64,000 nt of DNA from Pseudomonas baltica (GCF_014235765.1 NZ_JACMYH010000003.1:418494-482493), one strand, 5' to 3'. Counted from the stretch's first letter, positions 18,779 to 34,200 are shown. Notes: generated from the letters alone by a model not told the origin. A program made the numbers and translations.

Positions 18779-20044
18779 TTACTTGGGCGACCCCACCGGC
18801 TGCAACTTCGCCAGCCTCGCCGCCACCACCAACGCCACCGTCAACAGCCCCGCAATGAACCCGCCCACACCCGTCCAGCCACCGTAGTGCCAGGCCATCC
18901 CTCCCGCCGTCCCGGCCACGCTTGACCCCGCGTAATAACTGAACAGGTACAACGAAGACGCCTGCCCCTTGGCCGTCAACGCACGCCGTCCGATCCAGCT
19001 GCTGGCCACCGAGTGCGCACCGAAAAAGCCAAAGGTGAACATCAGCATCCCCAGCAGGATCACTGGTACCGGATTGAACAGGGTCACCAGCAGGCCTGCG
19101 AACATCAGCACGATGCTCATCCAGAACACCCTGCGTCGGCCATGCTTGTCGGCCAGCGAGCCCACCTGCGCCGAGCTGTAGATGCCGGCCAGGTACACCA
19201 CCGACAGCAGCCCCACCAGCGCCTGGCTCATGTGGTAGGGCTCGGCCAACAGGCGGTAGCCAATGTAGTTGAACAGCGTCACGAAGCTGCCCATCAGCAG
19301 GAACGCTTCGAGAAACAGCCACGGCAGGCCGGCATCCTTGAAGTGCATGGTGAAGCCTTCCAGCAAGCCACGTGGGTTCATCTTGCGGGGGCGGAAGTTA
19401 CGCGATTCCGGGAGGATCCTGACGAACACCGCCGCTGCGACCAGGGCCAGGCCGCCGACCACCAACAGTGCAGTGTGCCAACTGACGAAGTCGATCAGCA
19501 CGCCGGTGATCAGGCGTCCGCTCATGCCGCCGATGGCGTTGCCGCCAATGTACAAACCCATTGCCAGACCGATGTGTTGCGGATGAATTTCCTCGCTCAG
19601 GTAGGTCATGGCTACCGCAGCCAGGCCGCTCAGGCTCAATCCGGTCAAGGCGCGCAGCAACAGCACGCCGTCCCAGGTGGGCATCAAGGCACTGCCGAGG
19701 GTGCACAGCGCTGCGCTGAACAAGGCTGCCACCATCACCGGCTTGCGTCCTACACTGTCGGAAATCGGCCCGGTGATCAGCAATCCGATGGCCAGCATCC
19801 CGGTAGCCACCGACAGCACCAGGCTGCTCTGGGCGGCGTTGATGCCGAACTCGTGGGACAGGATCGGCATCATGGGTTGCACGCAATACAGCAGGGCAAA
19901 GGTGGCGAAGCCGCCGCTGAACAGGGCGAGTACCGTGCGCAGGAACTGCGGGGTGCCTTTTTCGATGTACTGCTCGTTGAACTGAGCGGCGTTTTGATGG
20001 GAGGTATCAACAGCTTGCGCAGCAGGCGCGACAGCAGTTTTCAC
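18779..20044 (-). CDS. MFS transporter (YnfM-like)
   Basis: The 421-aa integral membrane protein has twelve predicted helices after a hydrophilic N-terminal stretch of about 35 residues. The major-facilitator loop 2-3 motif appears as GPISDSVGRKPVM (about residue 117), and a loop 8-9 counterpart as GSLADKHGRRRVFW. This suits the drug:H+ antiporter-like YnfM group, which pumps small molecules. No substrate can be named. Its position next to hemE agrees with gene order in other pseudomonads. It is divergent from the parA-like gene across 186 bp. Confidence 0.85.
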   Translation of the reverse strand: MKTAVAPAAQAVDTSHQNAAQFNEQYIEKGTPQFLRTVLALFSGGFATFALLYCVQPMMPILSHEFGINAAQSSLVLSVATGMLAIGLLITGPISDSVGRKPVMVAALFSAALCTLGSALMPTWDGVLLLRALTGLSLSGLAAVAMTYLSEEIHPQHIGLAMGLYIGGNAIGGMSGRLITGVLIDFVSWHTALLVVGGLALVAAAVFVRILPESRNFRPRKMNPRGLLEGFTMHFKDAGLPWLFLEAFLLMGSFVTLFNYIGYRLLAEPYHMSQALVGLLSVVYLAGIYSSAQVGSLADKHGRRRVFWMSIVLMFAGLLVTLFNPVPVILLGMLMFTFGFFGAHSVASSWIGRRALTAKGQASSLYLFSYYAGSSVAGTAGGMAWHYGGWTGVGGFIAGLLTVALVVAARLAKLQPVGSPK

Positions 20045-20230
20045 GGTGACCTCGGGAGGGGGGCGGCAGGAGTTGAAAAACTATATAGCTGGCTAATGAT
20101 TTCTGCCAACACTAGCACCGAGACTGCAGGAAATTGTAGGAAAAATCCGAGAATGAACGTCCCGGCGTGCTAGCAACTGTAATATTCTGGCCGCTACACT
20201 CGAGGCTTTGCCTGTCATGGAGGGATATAG

Positions 20231-21001
20231 ATGCGGCGCGTGGTGTTCAATCAGAAGGGCGGCGTAGGCAAATCCAGCATTGCCTGCAACCTGGCGGCCG
20301 TCAGTGCCAACGAGGGCTTTCGCACGTTATTGATCGACCTCGATGCCCAGGCCAACTCTACCCAGTACCTCACCGGGCTGACGGGTAACGATATTCCGAT
20401 GGGCATCGCGGACTTCTTCAAGCAGATCCTGTCGTCGGGTCCGGCCAGCAAGAAAGGCAAGGTGGATATCCATCAAACGCCCTATGACAACCTGCATGTA
20501 GTCACGGCTTCGGCGGAGTTGGCTGATCTGCAGCCCAAGCTGGAAGCCAAGCACAAGATCAACAAGCTGCGCAAACTGCTCGACGAGCTCAGTGAAGATT
20601 ATGATCGGATCTATATCGACACGCCGCCGGCGTTGAATTTCTATGCGGTGTCGGCGCTGATCGCTGCGGATCGGGTGCTGATTCCCTTCGATTGCGACAG
20701 CTTTTCCCGGCATGCGCTCTATGGGCTGCTGAGCGAAATCGCAGAGTTGAAAGAGGACCACAACGAGGGTCTTGAAGTCGAAGGTATCGTCGTCAACCAG
20801 TTCCAGCCTCGGGCCAGCCTGCCTCAGCAGATGCTCGACGAACTGATCGCCGAGGGCTTGCCCGTGCTGCCGGTGTATTTGAACAGCTCGGTCAAGATGC
20901 GCGAGTCCCATGAGCTGAATATCCCGCTGATCTACCTGGACCCGCGACACAAGCTGACCCAGCAGTTCGTCGAGCTGCATGACCTGCTCGAACAAGCCTG
21001 A
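20231..21001 (+). CDS. Solo ParA/MinD-family ATPase
   Basis: The 256-aa P-loop ATPase starts MRRVVFNQKGGVGKSS, with a deviant Walker A (KGGVGKS, residues 10-16). DLDAQANSTQYL is the switch region and IYIDTPPAL the Walker B. Such proteins position DNA or protein complexes by cycling on the nucleoid or membrane. No parB or centromere-like iterons accompany it, and it is distant from the chromosomal parAB locus type, so it is an orphan with an unknown cargo. AGGGATATAG precedes the ATG. Its 3' end converges on trxC across a REP cluster. Confidence 0.85.
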   Translation: MRRVVFNQKGGVGKSSIACNLAAVSANEGFRTLLIDLDAQANSTQYLTGLTGNDIPMGIADFFKQILSSGPASKKGKVDIHQTPYDNLHVVTASAELADLQPKLEAKHKINKLRKLLDELSEDYDRIYIDTPPALNFYAVSALIAADRVLIPFDCDSFSRHALYGLLSEIAELKEDHNEGLEVEGIVVNQFQPRASLPQQMLDELIAEGLPVLPVYLNSSVKMRESHELNIPLIYLDPRHKLTQQFVELHDLLEQA

Positions 21002-21013
21002 CCTCGCAAACCT

Positions 21014-21293
21014 GTGATCGCTGAGGGAACGGTCTGCGGCCGCGAATCAGGCACCGCGATCTGCCTGATCCACCGCGCCGTTCGCCGACGCGGCTTGCGC
21101 CGCTGCTACATCGCGATCTGCCTGATCCACCGAGGCGTTCGCCGACGCGGCTTGCGCCGCTGCTACGGGCACGGTGATTCGCCTGACCCGCTGCGCCGTT
21201 CGCTGACGCGGCTTGCGCCGCTGGTGCACGCACCGCGATCAACCCAATGGCGGGCCTTGCTCAATTCCCTGTAGCAGCGGCGCAAGCCGCGTC
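21014..21293. repeat. REP cluster between parA-like gene and trxC
   Basis: Two complete direct cores (GCGGCTTGCGCCGCTGCTAC preceded by GAC) begin at 21087 and 21144, and a third, truncated after CGCCGCTG, begins at 21205. An inverted core ends the cluster at 21269-21293. Linkers repeat the phrase CGATCTGCCTGATCCACCG. A degenerate family A element (CTGCGGCCGCGAA) lies at about 21034-21046. Unit spacing is irregular (57 and 61 bp), unlike the array after gbcB. The flanking genes converge here. Confidence 0.85.
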
Positions 21294-21319
21294 CGGCCTC
21301 GATGCGGTGCATCAGGTTG

Positions 21320-21763
21320 CTACAGGTTGGCGATACCCTGGGCAGCAAGCCAGGCCAGCAACTGCGGCAGCGGCATCGCGCCGCTCTGCCGCGCCACTTC
21401 TCGACCATTCTTGAACAGGATCAAACTCGGTATCGAGCGGATGCCAAGTTGCGTGGACAGCTGCGGGTTGGCCTGGCTGTCCAGCTTGGCCAGTCGGCAT
21501 CGCCCCTGCAGTTGCCCCGCCGCCCGCTCAAACACCGGCGCAAAGGATTTGCATGGCCCGCACCAGTCGGCCCAGACGTCCACCAGCAGCGGCAGATCGC
21601 CCTTGATCTGGCTGGCATAGTCGCCTTGAGTCAGCTCGAAGGGTGTATCGAGCAACACCGCCGCCTTGCACCGCCCGCATTTGGGCTGGTCGGTCAGGCG
21701 CAAAGCAGGAATGCGATTGAGCCCGTTGCACTGCGGGCAGGGGATTACCAGTGAGTCGCTCAT
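21320..21763 (-). CDS. trxC: Thioredoxin 2 (TrxC), zinc-binding type
   Basis: TrxC is a cytoplasmic disulfide reductase induced by oxidative stress in relatives. The 147-aa protein has the diagnostic N-terminal zinc site CPQC (residues 9-12) and CGRC (29-32). The thioredoxin fold follows, with the WCGPC redox motif (67-71) and the cis-proline SIPSLILF. The start ATG gives MSDSLVIPCPQC. It is separated from selO upstream in the genome by a family A REP element. Confidence 0.93.
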   Translation of the reverse strand: MSDSLVIPCPQCNGLNRIPALRLTDQPKCGRCKAAVLLDTPFELTQGDYASQIKGDLPLLVDVWADWCGPCKSFAPVFERAAGQLQGRCRLAKLDSQANPQLSTQLGIRSIPSLILFKNGREVARQSGAMPLPQLLAWLAAQGIANL

Positions 21764-21847
21764 GTCCGGCTCCGATTTGAAAGATGGCCCGTGCGTATCT
21801 GGAGGCAGAAAGATCGGTTATCAACCCAAGCGCCACAGCCTACTCCG

Positions 21848-21920
21848 TAGGAGCGGTCATCGGCCGCGAAGGGCAGGATGCGGTCTGCCTGATGCACTGC
21901 GGTGCAGCGTTCGCGGCCAG
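21848..21920. repeat. Family A REP element between trxC and selO
   Basis: A copy beginning TAGGAGCGGTCATCGGCCGC occupies 21848-21870, and a degenerate inverse (TTCGCGGCCAG) follows near 21910. The first arm is identical to the repeat between dgcA and dgcB. It lies upstream of trxC and downstream of selO. Confidence 0.75.
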
Positions 21921-21926
21921 TGTTGC

Positions 21927-26779
<4,853 letters not shown>

Positions 26780-26817
26780 AGGTTAGACGTCGTACAGCTC
26801 GAAGAGAGATGGGCAGT

Positions 26818-26901
26818 TTAAAGGAAGAGTCCAGGCCCTGGACCACTTCCTTCGCGCAGTTTGACGCCCACTTTCATGATCCGGTTCCCGTGCATGACCG
26901 C
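26818..26901 (-). pseudogene. Duplicated 3' end of nhaP2 (fragment)
   Basis: Roughly 82 bp here align with the last part of nhaP2 at 28985-29066, with about 74 identical positions. The minus-strand reading gives [20 protein letters not shown] then GLFL and a TAA stop, against [20 protein letters not shown] then GLFL in the intact gene. The two copies are direct repeats flanking the M60 peptidase gene. The match stops abruptly at 26901. It looks like the gene end left behind when a segment integrated at, or was duplicated from, the 3' end of nhaP2. Confidence 0.8.
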
Positions 26902-27033
26902 ATTGCCTGACGCAGGCCAGGCTATGTCACGTGAACAGTCCGGTTCATGCCCCTTCGGTCCGTCGCACAGTCTTGGGCGGGCCCGGACTGCGGCCCCGAC
27001 CAAATCGCTGGAGCCAGAGCCCTTCGAGCCAGT

Positions 27034-28707
27034 CTAGGTACCTTTGAGCAGAGACGTGTCGCCGGGCGGCTCGGTGCCACATTCCGGCTCTTTCTCAGGG
27101 CCGGAGCTCGCACTCACTCCAGCCCGAGGCTCCCTGAGCGTCAGCAGATCTGCAGGCGGCGCAGGCAGGCGCATCTCGGCAATTTGCTGATCGGCTGCCG
27201 TTGAAAGAGGCATCCCCCAGGCGCGCACGAAGGCTCGCAGATCAGCCCAAGCGGCCATGCTCCCAAACAGTGCTAAGTTATCGAACGATTGGGCTCGCGA
27301 GGGCGTTGTGCTCCAAGGGCCATGCTCACGGGCAATCCGGTTCAACCGTGGCCAAAAAGTGTCGCCGAACCCGAGGCGTAGTTGCTCCAGGGCTGCAAGA
27401 CGCTCGAACGCAGATAGCTGGGTTATGTCCAGATCAGACGCGGCCTGCTTTTCCAGCGCATTGTCCCAGGTGTCCTTGCCGTTCGCGCCGGGGTGAGTCA
27501 GATTCGACCGCACACCGAATACCCGCTGGGTCGCCATGGCGGAAAGGTTGTTGGTCACTTCGCTGAAATCATTGGGCAGGTAGGCGCGCATCTGGTTCTG
27601 ATGGCCTATTTCGTGAGGCACTGCCCACTCCGCCTTGAGGCGCTCGGGTTCAAGCAGCCCTCGTGCATACGCCATGTTGTATGCCGTGTACCCGGTGGTG
27701 GCATGGGCCGATCCAGCGCCACCGTGGTTACCCAGTACAAGATGATATTTCAGCGGAGCCGGTGCATGAAGTTCTTCTGCCTTGTCCAGACCCAGTAACG
27801 TCTCTTGCACGTCAATGATGCGCTCGTAAGTTGCCATCAGCAGCGGTATGTCACTGTTCTTGTAAGCCTGCGCCGACGCCCGATCGACGGTCAGAACGAC
27901 CCGGGCACTGTACAACTCCACGTACGGGGTTGGCCGCGCATCGAGCATGGCGTGATAGACCGCTGTTGAGGTATTGCCGTGCTCGAAGTAGGGAAGTTCC
28001 TGTGCACCCAGAATGATGACATTGGCGGCGTTTATTTCATTGGCCAGTTGGAAGTAGATGACCCCTCCACCAGGATCGGTAATGGTATTGGTGCCAAGTT
28101 GAAGGGGATAAGTTCGTTGCTGGGAGTATTGCGTGTCCGTGTCGGCGTAAGGGGCGCCAATGAACAGGTTCATCGCGATGGGCGGGGTGTCCGTGTGTAC
28201 GACGATCACTTTGAAAGCGCTATTCTTGGGGGCGTAGAAACCTGTTGGTTGCCGGTTCATCAGGGGAAAGCGCGTACCCAGTCGATACACGGCCGCGAAA
28301 CGGTCCACGGTGGCCTCGAACGTCGCCCAGCGGTGCCTTCGGATGCCTATGGAGCCATCGCCCTGGGTGACCAGCCGGAAGCGCTGGTTCAAGTTGCCGG
28401 CCACCAGGATCTCCATGGTCGGTGTCTGATGATTGAAGGTCAGCACGTACCCTGTCAGTACTGACTGGATCGATACGGTGTCATCCGAGTAGCGCCTGAT
28501 TCGGAAGCGTTGTGTGCGAACGTCTTCTTCCGGCTGCGCCCACAGTCGGGTGCCTTCGCAACTCAAGCGGTAACGGGTGTAGCGGTTTTGCACGAATTGA
28601 TCTTCACCAGCGTTCCCGGTCAACAGGAAACTTTGTGACTGGGAGCCGTTGTACAGTCGCGCATTTACCGCTGCGTCTTGAAAAGAAAGTACGGTATCCG
28701 GGAGCAT
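27034..28707 (-). CDS. M60-family (enhancin-like) metallopeptidase
   Basis: The 557-aa protein has the M60 zinc signature HEIGHQNQM (residues 365-369 for HEIGH), with the downstream Glu in FSEVTNN about 14 residues later. A typical pre-domain reads PTGFYAPKNSAFKVIVV. Residues 1-150 form a beta-rich, possibly carbohydrate-binding domain (repeats of RFRL/RFRI type). M60 enzymes cleave mucin-like glycoproteins; viral enhancins attack the insect peritrophic matrix. No signal peptide is obvious. The start is the ATG of MLPDTVLSFQ; ten codons upstream only a TTG is available. The gene sits alone between nhaP2 and mscK, flanked by direct repeats, which suggests acquisition. Confidence 0.82.
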   Translation of the reverse strand: MLPDTVLSFQDAAVNARLYNGSQSQSFLLTGNAGEDQFVQNRYTRYRLSCEGTRLWAQPEEDVRTQRFRIRRYSDDTVSIQSVLTGYVLTFNHQTPTMEILVAGNLNQRFRLVTQGDGSIGIRRHRWATFEATVDRFAAVYRLGTRFPLMNRQPTGFYAPKNSAFKVIVVHTDTPPIAMNLFIGAPYADTDTQYSQQRTYPLQLGTNTITDPGGGVIYFQLANEINAANVIILGAQELPYFEHGNTSTAVYHAMLDARPTPYVELYSARVVLTVDRASAQAYKNSDIPLLMATYERIIDVQETLLGLDKAEELHAPAPLKYHLVLGNHGGAGSAHATTGYTAYNMAYARGLLEPERLKAEWAVPHEIGHQNQMRAYLPNDFSEVTNNLSAMATQRVFGVRSNLTHPGANGKDTWDNALEKQAASDLDITQLSAFERLAALEQLRLGFGDTFWPRLNRIAREHGPWSTTPSRAQSFDNLALFGSMAAWADLRAFVRAWGMPLSTAADQQIAEMRLPAPPADLLTLREPRAGVSASSGPEKEPECGTEPPGDTSLLKGT

Positions 28708-28982
28708 GGGCTTGGCCTGATGGAAGTTGAGACACAATCAGGCTAGCAGGGTCAATGTAATGGTCGCGCCAGCGGAAACGGCAGAAATCAAAGGGGAGGG
28801 GCTTTGCAATGTTGCACACTGTTCGCAACTTGCTGAGTAAAAAAGGTATTCCGCTTCAGTAGTTAAAGTCTGTACAAAGTTGGGGAACTGAATGTTTTTT
28901 TACAGGATGAACGGTCGTATTAGCGTTGTTGAGTACGCAGACCGTTCATTCATCAGCGGGCTTGAATTCATTCGCCAGGAAT

Positions 28983-30725
28983 TCAAAGGAAGAGCCCAGG
29001 CCCTGGACGACTTCCTTCGGGGAATCTGACGCCCACTTTCATGATCCGGTTTCCGTCCATGACCGCGACCGTCCAGACGGTGCCGTTCCATTCTACGTGG
29101 TCGCCAACGATCGGCGCGCCGCCAACCCGCTGAATGATGAAGCGGCTGAGCGGCATCTGCGGGTCGAGCCCATCGAGCTTGAGGCCGTAGAGCGCCGACA
29201 CTGCGCCCAATTGCGCGTCGCCTTCGAGGACGAAGTCGCCGAAGAAACGCAGGTCCAGACCGCGCTGCGGTGCCTGGCTGAACAGTTTGCCCAAGGCCGG
29301 CAGGTTGTGCTCGTGACCGATCACGCACAGCAGGTCGTCCACTTCCAGCACCGTACTGCCGGATGGGTGGAGCAATTGCTGGCCGCGGAACAGTGCGGCA
29401 ATACGTGTGCCTTCGGGCATTTTCAGCTCGCGCAGGGCTGCTCCGATGCACCACTTTTCCGCACCCAGGCGATACACGAACAGCTCCCACTCGCTGGTGA
29501 TGTGCACCTCGAGGGCCGAACGCGAGATCGGCGCGGGATCCGGCGGCACGGTGACCTTGAGCAGTTTGGCTACCCACGGCAGGCTGGTGCCTTGTACCAG
29601 TAGCGACACCAGTACGATGAAGAACGCCAGGTTGAAGAACAGCTGCGCGTCCGGCAGCCCGGCCATCAGCGGGAACACCGCAAGAATGATCGGTACCGCG
29701 CCGCGCAGGCCGACCCACGAAATGAAGGCTTTTTCGCGGCCATGGAACGCCTTGAATGGCAGCAGGCCGACCATCACCGACAGCGGCCGCGCGACCAGGA
29801 TCATCCACAGGGCCAGTGCGAGCGCGGGCAGGGCGATGGGCAGCAGGTCGTGGGGCGTGACCAGCAGCCCCAGCACCAGGAACATGCCGATCTGCGCCAG
29901 CCAGGCCATGCCATCGAGCATGTGCAGAATGCCATGGCGGCTGCGGATCGGCTTGTTGCCCATCACCAGGCCGCACAGGTAGACAGCCAGGAAGCCGCTG
30001 CCGTGCAGCGCGTTGGTCAGAGCGAACACCAGCAGGCCACCGGCTACCACCAGGATCGGATACAGGCCGGCGGCCAGGTTGATGCGGTTGACCAGTTGCA
30101 GCATGACCCAGCCGCCGCCCAGGCCAATGACGCCGCCAATGCCGAACTCGCGCAGCAGGTGCCCCAGCAGGCCCCAATGCAGGCCGGTCTGGCCGCTGGC
30201 GATCATGTCGATCAGGGTCACGGTGAGGAACACCGCCATGGGATCGTTGCTGCCCGATTCGATCTCGAGCGTGGCGGTCACCCGTTCGTTCAGGCCCTTG
30301 CCGCCCAGCAGCGAGAACACCGCCGCCGCATCGGTGGAGCCGACGATGGCTCCGATCAACAGCCCCTGGATCATGCTCAGGTCGAACAGCCAGGCGGCGA
30401 CTGCGCCAGTCAGCGCGGTGGTGATCAGCACCCCCACTGTGGCCAGCGACAGGGCAGGCCACAACGCCACGCGAAAGCTCGATACCCGCGTGCGCAGGCC
30501 GCCATCGAGCAGGATTACCGCCAGCGCCAGGTTACCGACCAGATAGGCCGTGGGGTAGTTATTGAAGATGATACCGCCGCCGTCCACCCCGGCGGCCATG
30601 CCTACGGCCAGGATGATCACCAGAATGGGAATGCCCAGGCGGGAGGAAAGCGAGCTGACCAGAATGCTCGCACCTACCAGCAACGCGCCGATCAAGAACA
30701 GGCTGTTGATGAAGGTGGCATCCAA
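28983..30725 (-). CDS. nhaP2: K+/H+ antiporter NhaP2 (CvrA)
   Basis: NhaP2 exchanges cytoplasmic K+ for H+ and helps control volume and pH. The 580-aa length matches the family. About twelve membrane helices include the CPA1 ion-binding stretch [12 protein letters not shown] and [16 protein letters not shown] cytoplasmic TrkA-C-like regulatory part follows (from about residue 400), with a C-terminal domain ending RPGPGLFL. The start is a TTG ([18 protein letters not shown]) with GGAG eight bases upstream; the open frame extends 142 codons further but without family similarity. Its last 82 bp are duplicated next to mscK. Confidence 0.9.
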   Translation of the reverse strand: MDATFINSLFLIGALLVGASILVSSLSSRLGIPILVIILAVGMAAGVDGGGIIFNNYPTAYLVGNLALAVILLDGGLRTRVSSFRVALWPALSLATVGVLITTALTGAVAAWLFDLSMIQGLLIGAIVGSTDAAAVFSLLGGKGLNERVTATLEIESGSNDPMAVFLTVTLIDMIASGQTGLHWGLLGHLLREFGIGGVIGLGGGWVMLQLVNRINLAAGLYPILVVAGGLLVFALTNALHGSGFLAVYLCGLVMGNKPIRSRHGILHMLDGMAWLAQIGMFLVLGLLVTPHDLLPIALPALALALWMILVARPLSVMVGLLPFKAFHGREKAFISWVGLRGAVPIILAVFPLMAGLPDAQLFFNLAFFIVLVSLLVQGTSLPWVAKLLKVTVPPDPAPISRSALEVHITSEWELFVYRLGAEKWCIGAALRELKMPEGTRIAALFRGQQLLHPSGSTVLEVDDLLCVIGHEHNLPALGKLFSQAPQRGLDLRFFGDFVLEGDAQLGAVSALYGLKLDGLDPQMPLSRFIIQRVGGAPIVGDHVEWNGTVWTVAVMDGNRIMKVGVRFPEGSRPGPGLFL

Positions 30726-31244
30726 GGGCGGTACTCCGGTTTCTGAAAACGAGGTGAAAAGGCAGTCGCTTATGCAGGCTGCGTGCCAAGGGATAATAAC
30801 CTGTGTAAATGCATAACTGTCAAAGCCTTGCGTGGAATCATCACACGTCGGCGGTGTTGCAGACGGCCACCAGCAGCCATGCTGTGGTGTTACGGGCAGG
30901 AAAAGTCCTACAGGACTTACGGATGCGCCTTGCATATGTGGAGGAGGGCGTTTGTAAGAATCAGCACCCTTTCTCCTTTCCAAGGGGAGTGCATAGGTTT
31001 TTGTTTCGGCGTAGGAAGTATCGCGTGGATGTTTGGGAAGCCTCTTTCGGACCGGCCTGTTTGCGCTGTAGGAGGATTCATCGGCAAGAGAAGGAAGCCT
31101 CCTGCTAGTTGGGCCAATCATGCAAGCAGTGCCGGGCTTCGTATCCACCAACCAACAGAGCGTCGTCTGGTGGTAGCGCTTATGTAGCGCGCTGTTGTGA
31201 GCCGTGCTGTCCAGAGTGGTCGCCCAATGTGCAAGAGCGAACCC
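30726..31244. other. Gene-free stretch between nhaP2 and the giant toxin gene
   Basis: About 520 bp, visibly less GC-rich than the flanks, with no credible gene on either strand. It must hold the divergent promoters of nhaP2 and the toxin gene. The one clear symmetric element is a palindrome AAGTCCT-AC-AGGACTT at 30903-30918, about 330 bp before the toxin start. Another AGGAAGCCTCCTG inverted motif lies near 31092. No -10/-35 pair is assigned. Confidence 0.5.
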
Positions 31245-34200
31245 ATGGACACCTCACTCGATGAACAACTGAACAGCCTGCTCAATACCCATATCGGGCA
31301 AGACCACCTGCGCACCCCTTTGCTCAATCGCCTGCAGAGCCTGGTCGATGCCGTTGCCCAGACAACGCTCGCGCAGCAGAACCTGGCGGCAGGGGCACCG
31401 CTGCTCCAGTCTCTCGATCACCAAGCCCGGGCGCAGCTGCAAACGGACACCGACCTTTATTGGAGTGACCTGGCCCCTGGCACCGTGTTATCGCGGTTAC
31501 AACACGCAGAGGCGCTGCGCGCCGAAGACCTGATGCATCGCGCTCAGCTGCTGGCAGCGTTGGGCGAAGTGACCGAGGCCGGGCGCAGGCTGTTGCTGGA
31601 CGCTCTGCAGCCAGGCGAGGACGCCGTACTGCTGGTGTGCAGCACGGTAACGCTGCTGGCCAGCGACGGCACACACGCCATGCTGCCCGGCGCCGAGTTG
31701 ATCGAGCGCCGGGGTGGAGGACGCTGTTTGCTGGTGTGCCCTGGGCTGGAGCAGCAGTTGTTCGAGTTCGGCTGCGCCACCGAGGCTGGACGTGGCCTGA
31801 TCGAGTATCTGTTTTCCGCCCAGGGCCACGTGCTGCGGCAGCGCCTGGCCTTGCAGTTCTCGGCAAACGGCCTATCGGGCCTTTCCACAAGCCTGGGCGC
31901 CAGGGTGCGTTTCGTTCCACACACAGCGCGCGTACTCGAACATGGTTTGCGGACCAGTATCGCCAGCCAAGTGGTGGCCCAGGCCGAAGCTGGATCACCG
32001 CCTGAATACAGTGAGTCAGGGCAGCGATCGGCACACTTCTGGCTTCCTCTGCCCAAGGCCATCAGTGCCGTGGTGGCTGCTGCCATCAGGGCGGATGGCG
32101 AGCGCCAGCGGGCGCTGCTGACCTTTGGCGGCATCACGCCGGATATCGCCACGGCGTTGCTCAAGCAGAAGCTGGATGCCTGCGAAGGAGGTGTCCAAGG
32201 GTATGCAGGTGATGCCCTGGACAGCCCTGAACACAGGCATTACCGTCAGCTCCACGGTGCCTGGCAAGCGGCGCAAGGCAAGACTCGACAGCTGCTCGAG
32301 GCACTGACCACAGAGGCGTCCTGGCCTACCCGTGCATTCTGGGCCCACGACAGGGGGCAGGGCCTGTCGCGCCAGCATTCGCTGGCGCTGGAACTGAGCA
32401 ACGCCCTGCGCCATGACGCCGGGCTGCAAGTCTGCGAGGGCACGCTTGCGCAGGCCGACCTTGAGCGGATACTGGAGGTCATGAATCAGCCGGACGCTCA
32501 CCTGCGGGGCGCGGAGGGTACGGTGGTCGCCGAATTGGCGGTGGGCGAGGCGACCTATGCCTGCACGCTGCCTGGAGCCTACATCATCGCTGCGGCCAGC
32601 GTGTGGGTGAACACCGAACAGGTCGTGCCTGCGCTGCTGTTCCAGACAGGAGAGAGCGGTGGCGTGCGTCGCTTCGCTTCGCTCGAGCAACTGTTGCAGT
32701 GCGTCACGGCCAGTCTGCGTGACCCCACCTTCACCGCGCTCTGGGCGCGCTTCCCTGCTGATACGCAGAAACGCCTGGCACCGCTGCTGGCGCTGGAAAA
32801 ACTGCCACTGGTGACCACGCCGGTCGAAGGAGACTGGATCGACAGCCACCTTCGCGCGACCATCGATCGGTACGATCAGGCAGCAGCGCGGATGCCCGAT
32901 GACCAAGGCCGGCAGCGTCTGCGAGAGGAGCTGGCGAGCGCATTGCGGCAACCGGCGCACGGCATACGAGAAACAGCCATCGGCCATATCGCTGAGCAGC
33001 GCCGTCTGCAGGCCGTGTTGCAGGCGTTGCCTCGCTGGCTGGCGACAGCGGGGCAGACCCAGCGAAACCACTATGCCGGCCTGCTCGATGACTACAACCG
33101 GCTGGCGGCGGGCCAGGAGGCGTATCTGCAAGGTCGGCCGACCACGATCCGGGCCTTCGCGGCCGATCTGCTCGAAACACGGCTCAGGGCCGACCTGAAG
33201 CAGAGCATCGACCCCGAGCGACTGCTGCTGAGGCTGCCCGACAGTGTCGAGGTCAAGGCGGTGCCCAATGTGCCCTCGCAGATTCAGGTGCCCAGCGCTG
33301 CGCATTCCACGATCAGCATCGTCGAATTGGCCTTGCTCAATATCGACCGGCAGATGACCTTGCGCCTGGGGTATGCGCAATGGGTGCATCGAGACACCGG
33401 TGCCGAGGTGAGCATGGCCGGCCTGGACATCCCCTACTTGCGCAGGTTGGTGCTTGAACTCGATGTGGCCCGGCGTTATCGGGAAAGCGTCCAGGCGCTG
33501 TTCACCATCGCTGCGGGTGCGTCGGCCAGGCCCGCGCTGCACGGGCAGATCATGGCGCTGCCCTACAGCGCGGCATTCAGGCTGCAGGCGTTTGGCGCCT
33601 GGTGTCAGGGTTGGCTGACCGAGCAGGTCTGGCAGATGCTGGAAAGGGCGGCGCAGTGCAGGTCCGCCGCCGCGCAAGCGGCGCTGGGGGTGTCACTCGG
33701 CGCGGTCACCCTGAGCCTTGGCCCCGGCCAGGCTGACTTGCCCAGCGGCCTGCTGCTGATCCAGGCACCCGCCCAAGACCTTCACTGCCTGTACCTGCCC
33801 GATGTGCCGCACGGCGCTCACTTCATCCAGGCAACCAGTGTTCAAGGCCTGCGCGACAGCCTGTTGTTGCGCCTGCGCAGCGCATCGGTGCGCCGGTGGT
33901 TGGCGGGGCAAGCGGGCGTCGGCCAACCCACGGCCGCGCGCGAAAGCTACATCGAGCAGGCTTATCAACGCAGCTATGGCCGCTTCATCAAGTTTTCCCC
34001 GTTGGCCGATCCTGTCTGGCCGCTGGCGACCAAACTGCTGCGCGATCACCGATCGAAGCTGCTCGATGATGCCAGCCTCATCTCTCGCAGCCGCGAGGAT
34101 GTGCGTGCGGCTTTCGCGCGGCAACTGCGCGAGGGTGGTCAACAGTTATTGATGTCCGGGCTTGCCTACCTGCCGGGTATCGGTACGCTGATGCAGCTCA

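Noticed and set aside
28906..28950. Terminator after nhaP2 (ATGAACGGTC inverted repeat)
   Set aside because: The 10-bp arms are real, but the loop is 23 nt and the T-run is on the wrong side for either neighbouring gene.
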